Shown here: positions 40,548 through 48,594 of the stretch, one piece after another
How positions within the stretch are numbered: position 1 is the stretch's first letter
How the letters are laid out: each line of letters begins with the position of its first letter
Origin: Streptomyces sp. Alt3
GTDB taxonomy: Bacteria; Actinomycetota; Actinomycetes; Streptomycetales; Streptomycetaceae
Assembly: GCF_030719215.1 (NCBI RefSeq)
Contig: NZ_CP120983.1
Location: 6,076,001 to 6,140,000, forward strand
Reading direction: 5' to 3'
DNA length: 64,000 nt
Program-made: the position numbers and the translations under genes
Notes under the pieces: model-generated
The model's input: the letters and a program-made list of their open reading frames with translations, nothing else
What the model was told of the DNA's origin: nothing
Databases searched by the model: none

Positions 40548-41357
40548 GTGAAAAAGCTCTCCGCACGACGACGCCATCCGCTGGCGGCGGTCGTCGTACT
40601 ACTCCTCGCGCTGGCGGCTACCGGGGGGCTGTACGCCGCGTTCGCGCCTGCGGGTAAGGCGCAGGCCGACGAAACCGCCCAGTCCCTCGCCATCGACGAG
40701 GGCAAGAAGCTCTACTCCGTGGGCTGCGCCAGCTGCCACGGATCCGGCGGTCAGGGCACCACCGACGGGCCGTCCCTCGTGGGCGTCGGCTCCGCCGCCG
40801 TCGACTTCCAGGTCGGTACCGGACGCATGCCGGCTCAGCAGCCGGGTGCCCAGGTCCCGAAGAAGAAGGTCATCTACAACCAGGCCGAGATCGACCAGCT
40901 CGCGGCGTACGTCGCGTCCCTGGGCGCCGGTCCGATCACGCCCACCAAGAGCCAGGTCGACCCCTCGGGCGCCGACGTGGCCAAGGGCGGTGACCTGTTC
41001 CGCACGAACTGCGCGCAGTGCCACAACTTCACCGGTCAGGGCGGCGCCCTGACCAAGGGCAAGTACGCACCGAGCCTCGAAGGCGTGAGCCCGAAGCACA
41101 TCTACGAGGCCATGCAGACCGGCCCGCAGAGCATGCCCTCCTTCCCGGACACGACCATGCCGGAGCAGGAGAAGAAAGACATCATCGCGTACATCAAGAC
41201 CGTCAACGGTAGTGAGTCCGAGTCCCCCGGCGGGCTCTCGCTCGGTGGCCTCGGTCCCGTCAGTGAAGGTCTCTTCGGCTGGATCTTCGGCCTGGGCGGC
41301 CTGATCGCCATCGCCGTATGGGTCGCGGCCCACACCGCTAAGGCCAAGAAGTCATGA
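40548..41357 (+). CDS. qcrC: Diheme cytochrome c subunit of the bc1 complex
   Basis: A 269-residue subunit carrying two c-type hemes, with heme sites CASCH and CAQCH and axial methionines such as GRMPAQQP and SMPSFPDT. An N-terminal signal anchor (HPLAAVVVLLLALAATGGLYAAF) and a C-terminal helix (LFGWIFGLGGLIAIAVWVAAH) hold it in the membrane. The two tandem cytochrome c domains replace a soluble cytochrome c, so electrons pass directly to CuA in a bc1-aa3 supercomplex. qcrA overlaps its stop as ATGA. Confidence 0.96.
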   Translation: MKKLSARRRHPLAAVVVLLLALAATGGLYAAFAPAGKAQADETAQSLAIDEGKKLYSVGCASCHGSGGQGTTDGPSLVGVGSAAVDFQVGTGRMPAQQPGAQVPKKKVIYNQAEIDQLAAYVASLGAGPITPTKSQVDPSGADVAKGGDLFRTNCAQCHNFTGQGGALTKGKYAPSLEGVSPKHIYEAMQTGPQSMPSFPDTTMPEQEKKDIIAYIKTVNGSESESPGGLSLGGLGPVSEGLFGWIFGLGGLIAIAVWVAAHTAKAKKS

Positions 41358-42406
41358 GTAGCCAACAGATTCCAGAAGAGAACCTGCCGGTAGAGCAGGG
41401 CACCGCGCACGGCGCGGTAGAGGGTGCGGGCGACCCGTTCGCCGACCCGGGGCTGCCGGCCCACAAGCCGCGCATCCAGGACATCGACGAACGTGCCGCG
41501 AACCGCTCCGAGCGGGCCGTCGCGCTCATGTTCACGCTGTCCATGCTGGCGACGGTCGGCTTCATCGCCTCGTACGTCATCTTCCCGGTCGACCAGATCG
41601 TCTACATCTGGCCGTTCGGCCACGTGAGCGCGCTGAACTTCTCCCTGGGTCTGACCCTGGGACTGGCGCTCTTCCTCATCGGCGCGGGAGCCGTCCACTG
41701 GGCGCGCACCCTGATGTCCGACGTGGAGGTCGCCGACGACCGGCACGCGATCGAGGCGACGCCCGAGGTCAAGGCCAAGGTCCTGGCCGACTTCGCGGAC
41801 GGCGCCCGGGAGTCCGCTCTCGGACGGCGCAAGCTGATCCGCAACACCATGTTCGGTGCGCTGGCCCTGGTGCCGCTCTCCGGTGTGGTGCTGCTGCGCG
41901 ACCTCGGTCCGCTGCCGGAGAAGAAGCTCCGCAAGACGCTGTGGGCCAAGGGCAAGCAGCTGGTCAACATGAACACCATGGAGCCGCTGCGTCCCGAGGA
42001 CGTCGTCGTCGGTTCGCTGACCTTCGCCATGCCCGAGGGCCTGGAGGAGGACGCGCACGACTTCCAGTCGCAGATCGCCAAGGCCGCCCTGATGATCATC
42101 CGCATCGAGCCGGACAACATCAAGGACAAGCGCGAGCGCGAGTGGGCGCACGAGGGAATCGTCGCCTTCTCCAAGATCTGCACCCACGTCGGCTGCCCGA
42201 TCAGCCTGTACGAGCAGCAGACGCATCACGTGCTCTGCCCGTGCCACCAGTCCACCTTCGACCTCTCCGACGGCGCCCGCGTCATCTTCGGTCCGGCCGG
42301 TCACGCCCTTCCGCAGCTGCGGATCGGTGTGAACAGCGAGGGCAACCTCGAGGCGCTCGGTGACTTCGAAGAGCCCGTCGGTCCTGCCTTCTGGGAGCGC
42401 GGATGA
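41354..42406 (+). CDS. qcrA: Rieske iron-sulfur subunit of the bc1 complex
   Basis: A 350-residue 2Fe-2S subunit. It has three N-terminal helices (about residues 53-75, 92-115 and 165-185), one more pair than the classical Rieske protein, as is known for actinobacteria. The cluster motifs are KICTHVGCPISLY and LCPCHQSTFDLSDG, each with its Cys and His ligand. It is translationally coupled on both sides (ATGA with qcrC and with qcrB). Confidence 0.96.
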   Translation: MSSQQIPEENLPVEQGTAHGAVEGAGDPFADPGLPAHKPRIQDIDERAANRSERAVALMFTLSMLATVGFIASYVIFPVDQIVYIWPFGHVSALNFSLGLTLGLALFLIGAGAVHWARTLMSDVEVADDRHAIEATPEVKAKVLADFADGARESALGRRKLIRNTMFGALALVPLSGVVLLRDLGPLPEKKLRKTLWAKGKQLVNMNTMEPLRPEDVVVGSLTFAMPEGLEEDAHDFQSQIAKAALMIIRIEPDNIKDKREREWAHEGIVAFSKICTHVGCPISLYEQQTHHVLCPCHQSTFDLSDGARVIFGPAGHALPQLRIGVNSEGNLEALGDFEEPVGPAFWERG

Positions 42407-44028
42407 GTACTGCGACGGAAACACAGCGCAAGGCGCCCGCCGGTGAGCGGGTGGCCGACTGGGCGGACGGCCGGCTGGGCATCTACGGCCTGGCCAAGGC
42501 CAACATGCGCAAGATCTTCCCGGACCACTGGTCCTTCATGCTCGGCGAGATCTGCCTCTACAGCTTCATCATCATCATCCTCACGGGTGTGTACCTGACG
42601 CTGTTCTTCCACCCGAGCATGAACGAGGTCGTGTACCACGGCTCGTACGAGCCGATGCAGGGCATCCGGATGTCCGAGGCCTACGCCTCGACGCTGGACA
42701 TCAGCTTCGACGTCCGCGGTGGTCTGCTGGTCCGGCAGATCCACCACTGGGCAGCGGTGATCTTCCTCGCCGGCATGTTCGTGCACATGTTCCGGGTGTT
42801 CTTCACCGGTGCGTACCGCAAGCCGCGTGAGATCAACTGGCTGTTCGGCTTCCTGCTGTTCGTCCTCGGCATGTTCACCGGGTTCACCGGCTACTCGCTC
42901 CCGGACGACCTGCTCTCCGGTACGGGTGTGCGCTTCACGCAGGGCGCCATCCTGTCGATGCCGATCGTCGGTACGTACATCTCGATGTTCCTGTTCGGCG
43001 GGGAGTTCCCCGGCACGGACATCATCGCGAGGTTCTACTCGATCCACATCCTGCTGCTGCCGGGCATCATGCTCGGCCTCGTGGTCGGCCACCTCATCCT
43101 GGTGTTCTTCCACAAGCACACGCAGTTCGCGGGACCGGGCAAGACGAACAAGAACGTCGTCGGCATGCCGCTGCTCCCGGTGTACATGGCCAAGGCCGGC
43201 GGCTTCTTCTTCCTGGTCTTCGGCTTCATCTCGGTCATCGCGGCGATCGCCACGATCAACCCGATCTGGGCGCTCGGCCCCTACCGTCCCGACCAGGTGT
43301 CCACGGGCGCCCAGCCGGACTGGTACATGGGCTTCGCCGAAGGCTTCGTCCGAGTGATGCCGGGCTGGGAGATCAACCTCTGGGGCCACACGCTGGTCCT
43401 CGGCGTGCTGATCCCGCTGGTCCTCTTCGGCGTGGTCCTGGCGGCACTCGCGCTCTATCCGTTCATCGAGTCCTGGATCACCGGGGACAAGCGCGAGCAC
43501 CACATCCTGGACCGTCCGCGCAACGCTCCCACCCGTACGGGTCTGGGTGTGGCCTGGGTGACGATCTACTTCGTCATGCTGATCGGCGGCGGCAACGACA
43601 TCTGGGCGACCCACTTCCACATGTCGCTCAACGCGATCAGCTGGTTCGTGCGGATCGCGTTCTTCGTCGGCCCGGTGCTGGCGTTCGTCGTCACCCGGCG
43701 GATCTGCCTCGGCCTCCAGCGCCGCGACAAGGAGAAGGTGCTGCACGGACGCGAGTCCGGCACCATCAAGCGCCTGCCGCACGGTGAGTTCGTCGAGATC
43801 CACGAGCCGCTCAGCCCGGAGCAGCTCCACACGCTCACGGCGCACGAGCAGTACAAGCCGTACGAGATCGGCCCGACGGTCGACGAGAACGGTGTCGAGC
43901 GCAAGCCGTCGGCGCTGCAGAAGCTGCGGGCCAGGCTCAGCAAGAGCTACTACGGCGAGGACAACCAGATCGCCAAGCCCACCGCCGAGGAGTACAAGGA
44001 GATCACCAGCGGCCACGGCCACCACTGA
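42403..44028 (+). CDS. qcrB: Cytochrome b subunit of the bc1 complex
   Basis: A 541-residue polytopic subunit with the two b hemes and the quinone sites. Heme-ligand histidines are in LVRQIHHWAAVIFLAGMFVHMFRVFF and YSIHILLLPGIMLGLVVGHLI. GPYRPDQVSTGAQPDWYMGF covers the Qo-site region. A long hydrophilic C-terminal extension (from about residue 425) is typical of actinobacterial QcrB. It starts in an ATGA overlap with qcrA and closes the operon. Confidence 0.96.
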   Translation: MSTATETQRKAPAGERVADWADGRLGIYGLAKANMRKIFPDHWSFMLGEICLYSFIIIILTGVYLTLFFHPSMNEVVYHGSYEPMQGIRMSEAYASTLDISFDVRGGLLVRQIHHWAAVIFLAGMFVHMFRVFFTGAYRKPREINWLFGFLLFVLGMFTGFTGYSLPDDLLSGTGVRFTQGAILSMPIVGTYISMFLFGGEFPGTDIIARFYSIHILLLPGIMLGLVVGHLILVFFHKHTQFAGPGKTNKNVVGMPLLPVYMAKAGGFFFLVFGFISVIAAIATINPIWALGPYRPDQVSTGAQPDWYMGFAEGFVRVMPGWEINLWGHTLVLGVLIPLVLFGVVLAALALYPFIESWITGDKREHHILDRPRNAPTRTGLGVAWVTIYFVMLIGGGNDIWATHFHMSLNAISWFVRIAFFVGPVLAFVVTRRICLGLQRRDKEKVLHGRESGTIKRLPHGEFVEIHEPLSPEQLHTLTAHEQYKPYEIGPTVDENGVERKPSALQKLRARLSKSYYGEDNQIAKPTAEEYKEITSGHGHH

Positions 44029-44053
44029 TCACCTGAGCTGACCGCCACAGCAG

Positions 44054-44082
44054 GAGCCCCGTCCATCCGATGGACGGGGCTC
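44054..44082 (+). terminator. ctaE-qcrCAB terminator
   Basis: GAGCCCCGTCCATC (44054-44067) pairs with GATGGACGGGGCTC (44069-44082), followed by TTCG, 25 bases past qcrB. Confidence 0.82.
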
Positions 44083-44103
44083 TTCGCTGCCCCCGGGGCT
44101 GGA

Positions 44104-44109
44104 TAGGGT
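44104..44109 (+). promoter_or_regulatory. Probable trpD -10 box
   Basis: TAGGGT lies 40 bases upstream of the trpD ATG and just after the qcrB terminator. No convincing -35 was found. Confidence 0.4.
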
Positions 44110-44149
44110 GGAGGCGTACTTCTACCGGCTGTGGACCCAGGAGCGGACC

Positions 44150-45214
44150 ATGAACGTTGTGACCCCGGACGGCGGCGGCAGCGTGGCGGACTTCACCTGG
44201 CCCGGCGTGCTGACCCCCCTCCTCCGCGGCGAGGACCTCGGCACGGACCAGACGGCGTGGGCCATGGACCGCATCATGAGCGGCGAGGCCACGGACGTGC
44301 AGATCGCCGGCTTCGCCATCGCCCTGCGGGCCAAGGGCGAGACCGTCGACGAGGTCACCGGTCTGGTCCGCGCCATGTACGAGCACGCCCACACCATCGA
44401 GGTGCCCGGCCGCACGGTGGACATCGTGGGAACCGGCGGCGACATGGCCAAGACGGTCAACATCTCCACCATGTCGGCGATCGTCATCGCCGGGACGGGC
44501 GCGAAGGTCGTCAAGCACGGGAGCCGGGCCTCCTCCTCGGCCAGCGGCGCCTCCGACGTGCTGGAGAAGCTCGGCGTCAATCTGGAGCTGACGCCGCAGC
44601 GTGTCGTCGCGGTGGCCGAGGAAGCGGGCATCACCTTCTGTTTCGCGGTGAAGTTCCACCCCGCCCTGCGGTACGCGGCCAGGGCGCGCAAGGAACTGGG
44701 CACGCAGACCACCTTCAACATCCTGGGCCCGCTCACCAACCCGGCCCGGGTCCGCTCCCAGGCCATCGGCGTCGCCGACCCGAAGATGGCGCCCATCGTG
44801 GCCGGTGTGCTGGCCGACCGGGGAAACTCGGCGCTCGTCTTCCGGGGCGACGACGGTCTCGACGAACTGACCACCACGGCCACCTCCCGGGTCTGGATCG
44901 TCCGCGACGGCACAGTCCGCGAGGAGGCGTTCGACCCGCGTGACGTCGGCCTCCGCCTGGTTCCCGTCGAGGCGCTGCGCGGAGCGGACGCCTCGTACAA
45001 CGCCGACGTGGCCCGCCGGCTGCTCGACGGGGAGACCGGCCCCGTACGCGACGCCGTACTGCTGAACTCGGCCGCCGCGCTGGTCGCGCTGGATCCGGGC
45101 GAGGGCACCCTGAACGAGCAGCTCGCGGTAGGCATCGAGCGGGCAGCCGCCGCGATCGACTCCGGTGCGGCCAAGCGCGCGCTGGAGCGCTGGGTGGCGG
45201 CCAGCAACGCCTGA
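44150..45214 (+). CDS. trpD: Anthranilate phosphoribosyltransferase
   Basis: A 354-residue enzyme of tryptophan synthesis that transfers phosphoribose to anthranilate. The PRPP/Mg loop is DIVGTGGDMAKTVNISTMSAIV and the substrate region is KHGSRASSSASGASDVLEKLG. FNILGPLTNPARV and a D-E metal pair (GDDGLDELTTT) follow. ATG 44150 with GGAG six bases upstream is preferred over the frame's extension to 44108. No other trp gene is adjacent; it stands alone between respiratory genes and the SAM-IV leader. Confidence 0.95.
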   Translation: MNVVTPDGGGSVADFTWPGVLTPLLRGEDLGTDQTAWAMDRIMSGEATDVQIAGFAIALRAKGETVDEVTGLVRAMYEHAHTIEVPGRTVDIVGTGGDMAKTVNISTMSAIVIAGTGAKVVKHGSRASSSASGASDVLEKLGVNLELTPQRVVAVAEEAGITFCFAVKFHPALRYAARARKELGTQTTFNILGPLTNPARVRSQAIGVADPKMAPIVAGVLADRGNSALVFRGDDGLDELTTTATSRVWIVRDGTVREEAFDPRDVGLRLVPVEALRGADASYNADVARRLLDGETGPVRDAVLLNSAAALVALDPGEGTLNEQLAVGIERAAAAIDSGAAKRALERWVAASNA

Positions 45215-45287
45215 CGCGGCCTACGAGGCGAGCTGAGGTCTTCCCGTCGGGATCGGGCGGGCCCGGCTCCGGCGGGCGACACCCCGA

Positions 45288-45314
45288 GGCGCAGTCCGGA
45301 TCGCGGACTGCGCC
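45288..45314 (+). terminator. trpD terminator
   Basis: GGCGCAGTCCG (45288-45298) pairs with CGGACTGCGCC (45304-45314). Its last base directly precedes the -35 of the next promoter. Confidence 0.75.
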
Positions 45315-45342
45315 TTGCGCGTGCCAGGTGATGTGGCAGGAT
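45315..45342 (+). promoter_or_regulatory. Promoter of the SAM-IV leader
   Basis: TTGCGC (45315-45320) and CAGGAT (45337-45342) are spaced by 16 bases. This predicts transcription starting near 45349, at the first base of the riboswitch. Confidence 0.6.
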
Positions 45343-45348
45343 GCTTGG

Positions 45349-45468
45349 CAGGTCATGAGTGACAGCGACTACGGCCCCGGCCCGCTGTCCGGCAACCCTC
45401 CGTCCGTGGCGGGGTGCCCCGGGTGAAGACCAGGCCGCAGGCAGCGAGGTCTGTGGCAAGCGCGGGCC
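45349..45468 (+). ncRNA. SAM-IV riboswitch
   Basis: The segment GGTCATGAGTGACAGCG (45351-45367), followed by CCGGCAACCCTCC, GGGGTGCCCCGGGTGAAGACC and GGCAAGCGCGGG, matches the remembered SAM-IV (S-adenosylmethionine) aptamer consensus of actinobacteria. This includes the SAM-I-like core and the SAM-IV pseudoknot side. The leader continues for about 185 bases to the class-V aminotransferase ATG. A search with the Rfam SAM-IV model would settle it. Confidence 0.88.
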
Positions 45469-45472
45469 CCTC

Positions 45473-45556
45473 GGCATCGTCGGATGCCACCCCTTGGGGT
45501 CCTTGGTCCCAGGGAGCCTCTTGTGAGCAAGCGAATGCGATAGGGCTTCGAGCCCT
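45473..45556 (+). other. Expression-platform hairpins after the SAM-IV aptamer
   Basis: Three small hairpins follow the aptamer: GGCATC/GATGCC (45473-45488), ACCCC/GGGGT (45489-45500) and AGGGCT/AGCCCT (45542-45556). After the last comes a CT-rich tract without a T-run (about 45566-45590). One may be the switched terminator or a ribosome-access element. The mechanism cannot be decided from sequence. Confidence 0.4.
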
Positions 45557-45652
45557 CCTCCGCACACCCTTCTTCTCTTCTTCTCCCCGCGCTGCCGCGC
45601 ACCTTCAGGTCGCCGGCGCGAGGATTTCGCCTGCCTCTCACAGGAGTTCGCC

Positions 45653-47029
45653 ATGTCTGTCCCCACCGCTGCCGCCGACCAGGCCATTTGTGCACCGCTG
45701 CCGGTTCTGGGAGCTGATGTCACCGTTCCGCTCGTGACGGGCGGAGACGTCACCTATGCCGCCCTCGACTACGCGGCCAGCTCCCCGGCCCTGCAGCGCG
45801 TGTGGGACGACGTGGCCGCCTACGCGCCGTACTACGGCAGCGTCCACCGCGGTGCCGGATACCTCTCGCAGCTCTCCACCGACCTGTTCGAGAGCAGCCG
45901 GGTGACGGTCGCGGAGTTCCTCGGCTGCCGCGCGGAGGACCAGGTGGTCTTCACCCGCTCGACGACCGACTCCCTCAACCTGCTGGCGGCCGCGCTGCCC
46001 GCCGACTGCCAGGTGTTCGTGTTCGAGACCGAGCACCACGCGTCGCTGCTGCCCTGGCGCGACGCCCGGGTGACCTACCTCGACGCCCCCCGCACCCCGG
46101 ACCAGGCGGTCGCCACACTGGAGAAGGCCCTCGCCGCCCGTGATCCTCACGGCCCCGCGCTGGTCTGTGTCACCGGCGCGTCCAACGTCACGGGCGAGCT
46201 GTGGCCCGTGCGCGAACTGGCCGCCGCCGCCCACGCGCACGGTGCGCGGATCGTGCTCGACGCGGCGCAGCTGGCGCCCCACCACCCGGTGGACATCGCC
46301 GAGCTGGACGTCGACTGGGTCGCCTTCTCCGGCCACAAGCTGTACGCGCCCTTCGGCTCCGGTGTCCTCGCGGGCCGGGCCGACTGGCTGGTGGACGCTG
46401 AGCCGTACCTCGCGGGCGGCGGAGCCTCCCGCAAGGTCGCCCGGCGCACCGACGGCGGTGTGGACGTCGAGTGGCACACCACCGCGGCCCGCCACGAGGC
46501 CGGATCGCCCAACGTCATCGGCGTCTACTCCATCGCCGCCGCCTGCAAGGCGCTGACCGAGGCCGGTTTCGACCGGCTGGTCGCCCGGGAGCAGCAGCTG
46601 GTGACCCGGGTCCGTGAGGGCCTCGCGGAGGTCCCAGAGGTCAAGGTGCTCTCGCTGTTCGGCGACGACGCCCCGAGGGTCGGCGTCCTCTCCTTCGTGG
46701 TCGAGGGATGGAACAGCTCGCACTTCGCCGCCGCGCTCTCCGCCGAGTACGGCATCGGAGTGCGCGACGGGCTGTTCTGCGCCCACCCGCTGGTGCGGAC
46801 CCTGCTGGGCAGTGAGCCGCAGGACCCGGGTGAGTGCGGCGCGCCGGAGGCCGCACCGGGGGAGAGGTCGCTCAACGCCATCCGGGTGAGCTTCGGCGCG
46901 GGCACCCCGGACGAGCACATCGACCGGTTCCTGGGCGCCGTACGTGAACTGGTGAGCAAGGGTGCCCGCTGGACCTACCGCACCGAGGAGGGCCGCTGCG
47001 TGCCCGACCGGGGCGCCGCGCAGGTCTGA
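45653..47029 (+). CDS. SufS/CsdA-like class-V PLP enzyme (cysteine desulfurase-like)
   Basis: A 458-residue PLP enzyme. It has His128-His129 (ETEHHASLLPW), Asp203 (VLDAAQLAPHH), the PLP lysine Lys229 (AFSGHKLYAPFG) and Cys376 in VRDGLFCAHPL at the place of the SufS persulfide cysteine. That places it in group II desulfurases. AGGAG lies six bases before the ATG. A SAM-IV riboswitch upstream means expression should fall when S-adenosylmethionine is abundant. This points to a role in sulfur amino acid metabolism rather than Fe-S housekeeping. Confidence 0.9.
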   Translation: MSVPTAAADQAICAPLPVLGADVTVPLVTGGDVTYAALDYAASSPALQRVWDDVAAYAPYYGSVHRGAGYLSQLSTDLFESSRVTVAEFLGCRAEDQVVFTRSTTDSLNLLAAALPADCQVFVFETEHHASLLPWRDARVTYLDAPRTPDQAVATLEKALAARDPHGPALVCVTGASNVTGELWPVRELAAAAHAHGARIVLDAAQLAPHHPVDIAELDVDWVAFSGHKLYAPFGSGVLAGRADWLVDAEPYLAGGGASRKVARRTDGGVDVEWHTTAARHEAGSPNVIGVYSIAAACKALTEAGFDRLVAREQQLVTRVREGLAEVPEVKVLSLFGDDAPRVGVLSFVVEGWNSSHFAAALSAEYGIGVRDGLFCAHPLVRTLLGSEPQDPGECGAPEAAPGERSLNAIRVSFGAGTPDEHIDRFLGAVRELVSKGARWTYRTEEGRCVPDRGAAQV

Positions 47030-47040
47030 TCGCACGCGGT

Positions 47041-47105
47041 GCGCGAACGGCTCCGGCCGGGGACGGGGCGAAACGCCTCCTGTCCCCGGCCGGAGCCGTT
47101 CGCGC
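47041..47105. terminator. Very long bidirectional terminator
   Basis: A perfect 24-bp stem (47041-47064 with 47082-47105) stands between convergent genes. Its 17-base loop can form a further small stem (GGCG-aaa-CGCC). Confidence 0.85.
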
Positions 47106-47116
47106 GGTGAGCCGTC

Positions 47117-47398
47117 TCAGCCGTCGAGGCCGATGGCGAAGGCCGCCTCGAGGTCGTGCTGGGAGTAGGTGCGGAAGGCCACGTGGGTGTCCGTGGCCTC
47201 GACGCCCTGGATCTTGCTGATCCGGCCCGGGATGACATCGGCCAGATCGTCGTGCCGGGCCACCCGGACCATGGCGATCAGGTCGTACGTACCGGTGACC
47301 GAGAAGACCTCACTGACGCTGTCCAGCGCGGCGATGGCCTCGGCGATCTCGGGAATCCGGTCCACGCTGGTCTTGATGAGCACGATCGCGGTGATCAC
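47117..47398 (-). CDS. Lrp/AsnC ligand-binding (RAM) domain protein without HTH
   Basis: A 93-residue protein equal to the effector-binding half of Lrp/AsnC regulators (MITAIVLIKTSVDRIPEIAEAIAALDSVSEVFSVTGTYDLIAMVRV). No DNA-binding domain is present. Such stand-alone RAM proteins form ring oligomers and may bind amino acids. The GTG start overlaps the rhomboid stop (GTGA), so the two are translationally coupled. Confidence 0.88.
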   Translation of the reverse strand: MITAIVLIKTSVDRIPEIAEAIAALDSVSEVFSVTGTYDLIAMVRVARHDDLADVIPGRISKIQGVEATDTHVAFRTYSQHDLEAAFAIGLDG

Positions 47399-48144
47399 GG
47401 CTGGCTTTCTCCCTCGGTGGCCGTGGCTGGAGACTTCACTCTAGTCCCCCGGAACCGCACCCAGGCGTAGAGGAACCCGGCCGCGAAACCCGCCACGTGG
47501 GCGAGGTACGCCACGCCCGGGCCGCTGCCCGCGCTCCGCGCCGCCAGCCACTGGAGGACGAACCAGAAGACGAGCACGATCCAGGCGGGGAAGCGCAGCG
47601 GAAGGAAGAAGAGGAAGGGGAACAGGCTGGTGACCCGGGCCTTGGGGAAGAGGTAGAGGAACGCTCCGAGCACCGCGGAGATCGCCCCCGACGCGCCGAC
47701 CAGCGTCTGGTCGGAGTCCGCGTGCACGACCGCGTACGCGACCAGGGCGAAATAGCCGCACACGAGGTAGAAGAGGGTGAACTCGACGCGGCCCATGCGT
47801 TCCTCGGCCATCGCGCCGAAGACGTAGAGGAAGAGCATGTTGCCCAGCAGGTGCAGCCAGCTGCCGTGGACGAAGAGCGCGGTCAGAGGGGTCAGCGCCG
47901 CGTGGGCCGAGCCGGCCAGGAGCTCGCTGGGGATCACTCCCCACCGCTCGAAGTACCCGGCCTGAGCGGCCAGGAGTGCGTCGGCGTCGCCGTAGACGGG
48001 GTTGAACCCGGAGAGCGGGCTCATCAGGAAGACGGCACAGCACAACGCCATCAGCCCGTAGGTGACCGGGGCGCCGCCCGCCGCGGCCGCGGCCCCGAAC
48101 TCTCTGGCCCGCTCCCGCCAGTCGACTTCCCGCAGATCGATCAT
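47395..48144 (-). CDS. Rhomboid family intramembrane serine protease
   Basis: A 249-residue membrane protease with six or seven helices. The catalytic dyad is Ser152 in LVGASGAISAVLG and His216 in VAYLAHVAGF. The upstream HGSWLHLLGNMLFLYVFG (residues 93-110) is the rhomboid L1/TM2 signature. ATG 48144 starts the conserved protein; a CATGCT hexamer six bases before it could be a leaderless -10. The remaining in-frame extension to 48312 has no coding character. Confidence 0.92.
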   Translation of the reverse strand: MIDLREVDWRERAREFGAAAAAGGAPVTYGLMALCCAVFLMSPLSGFNPVYGDADALLAAQAGYFERWGVIPSELLAGSAHAALTPLTALFVHGSWLHLLGNMLFLYVFGAMAEERMGRVEFTLFYLVCGYFALVAYAVVHADSDQTLVGASGAISAVLGAFLYLFPKARVTSLFPFLFFLPLRFPAWIVLVFWFVLQWLAARSAGSGPGVAYLAHVAGFAAGFLYAWVRFRGTRVKSPATATEGESQP

Positions 48145-48314
48145 GTACAGAGCATGACGCACCCGCCGAGAACGGGACAGAGCGCCTCGCCGTGCCGATA
48201 GGTATGCGGAAGGCCGTAGGGTTGCGGCAGGACATCCGCAGTTCGACGGCGCACCGCGAGATCGAAGACCTGGGCACGCACGAGACTCGACGCACGACGA
48301 AAGAGGACGCAACG

Positions 48315-48557
48315 ATGACGACGGTTCCCCAGCCGACGGACGCGACCCGCTGGCGCTGCACGCTCTGCGGCAACCTCACGCGTTTCGACGTCACGCGCTC
48401 CTCGAAGGTCGTGGAATACGTGCACCTCGACCTGGCCGGGGAGTCGAGTGTCGAGGAGCGCGAGGTGGTCAGTGAGACCATCGAGTCGGTGCGCTGCCGT
48501 TGGTGCAACGCCGTGGATCAGATCGAGCTGGTCGACAGGCCTGGTGCCGACTCCTGA
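48315..48557 (+). CDS. Small zinc-ribbon-like protein (80 aa)
   Basis: An 80-residue protein with two CxxC knuckles, CTLCGN (residues about 15-20) and CRWCN (about 63-67), spaced like a zinc ribbon. It starts at the in-frame ATG with GAGGACG upstream. It diverges from the rhomboid gene and is followed by the NYN protein gene. GC3 bias is normal. No named family is recognised; nucleic-acid or protein binding is possible. Confidence 0.75.
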   Translation: MTTVPQPTDATRWRCTLCGNLTRFDVTRSSKVVEYVHLDLAGESSVEEREVVSETIESVRCRWCNAVDQIELVDRPGADS

Positions 48558-48594
48558 CGGAGCCGCGCGGACAGACACATTGGGGTGATGGAAG

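Noticed and set aside
48192..48314. N-terminal extension of the zinc-ribbon protein
   Set aside because: The segment is arginine-rich without GC3 bias and overlaps the divergent promoter region. The ATG at 48315 starts the recognisable part.
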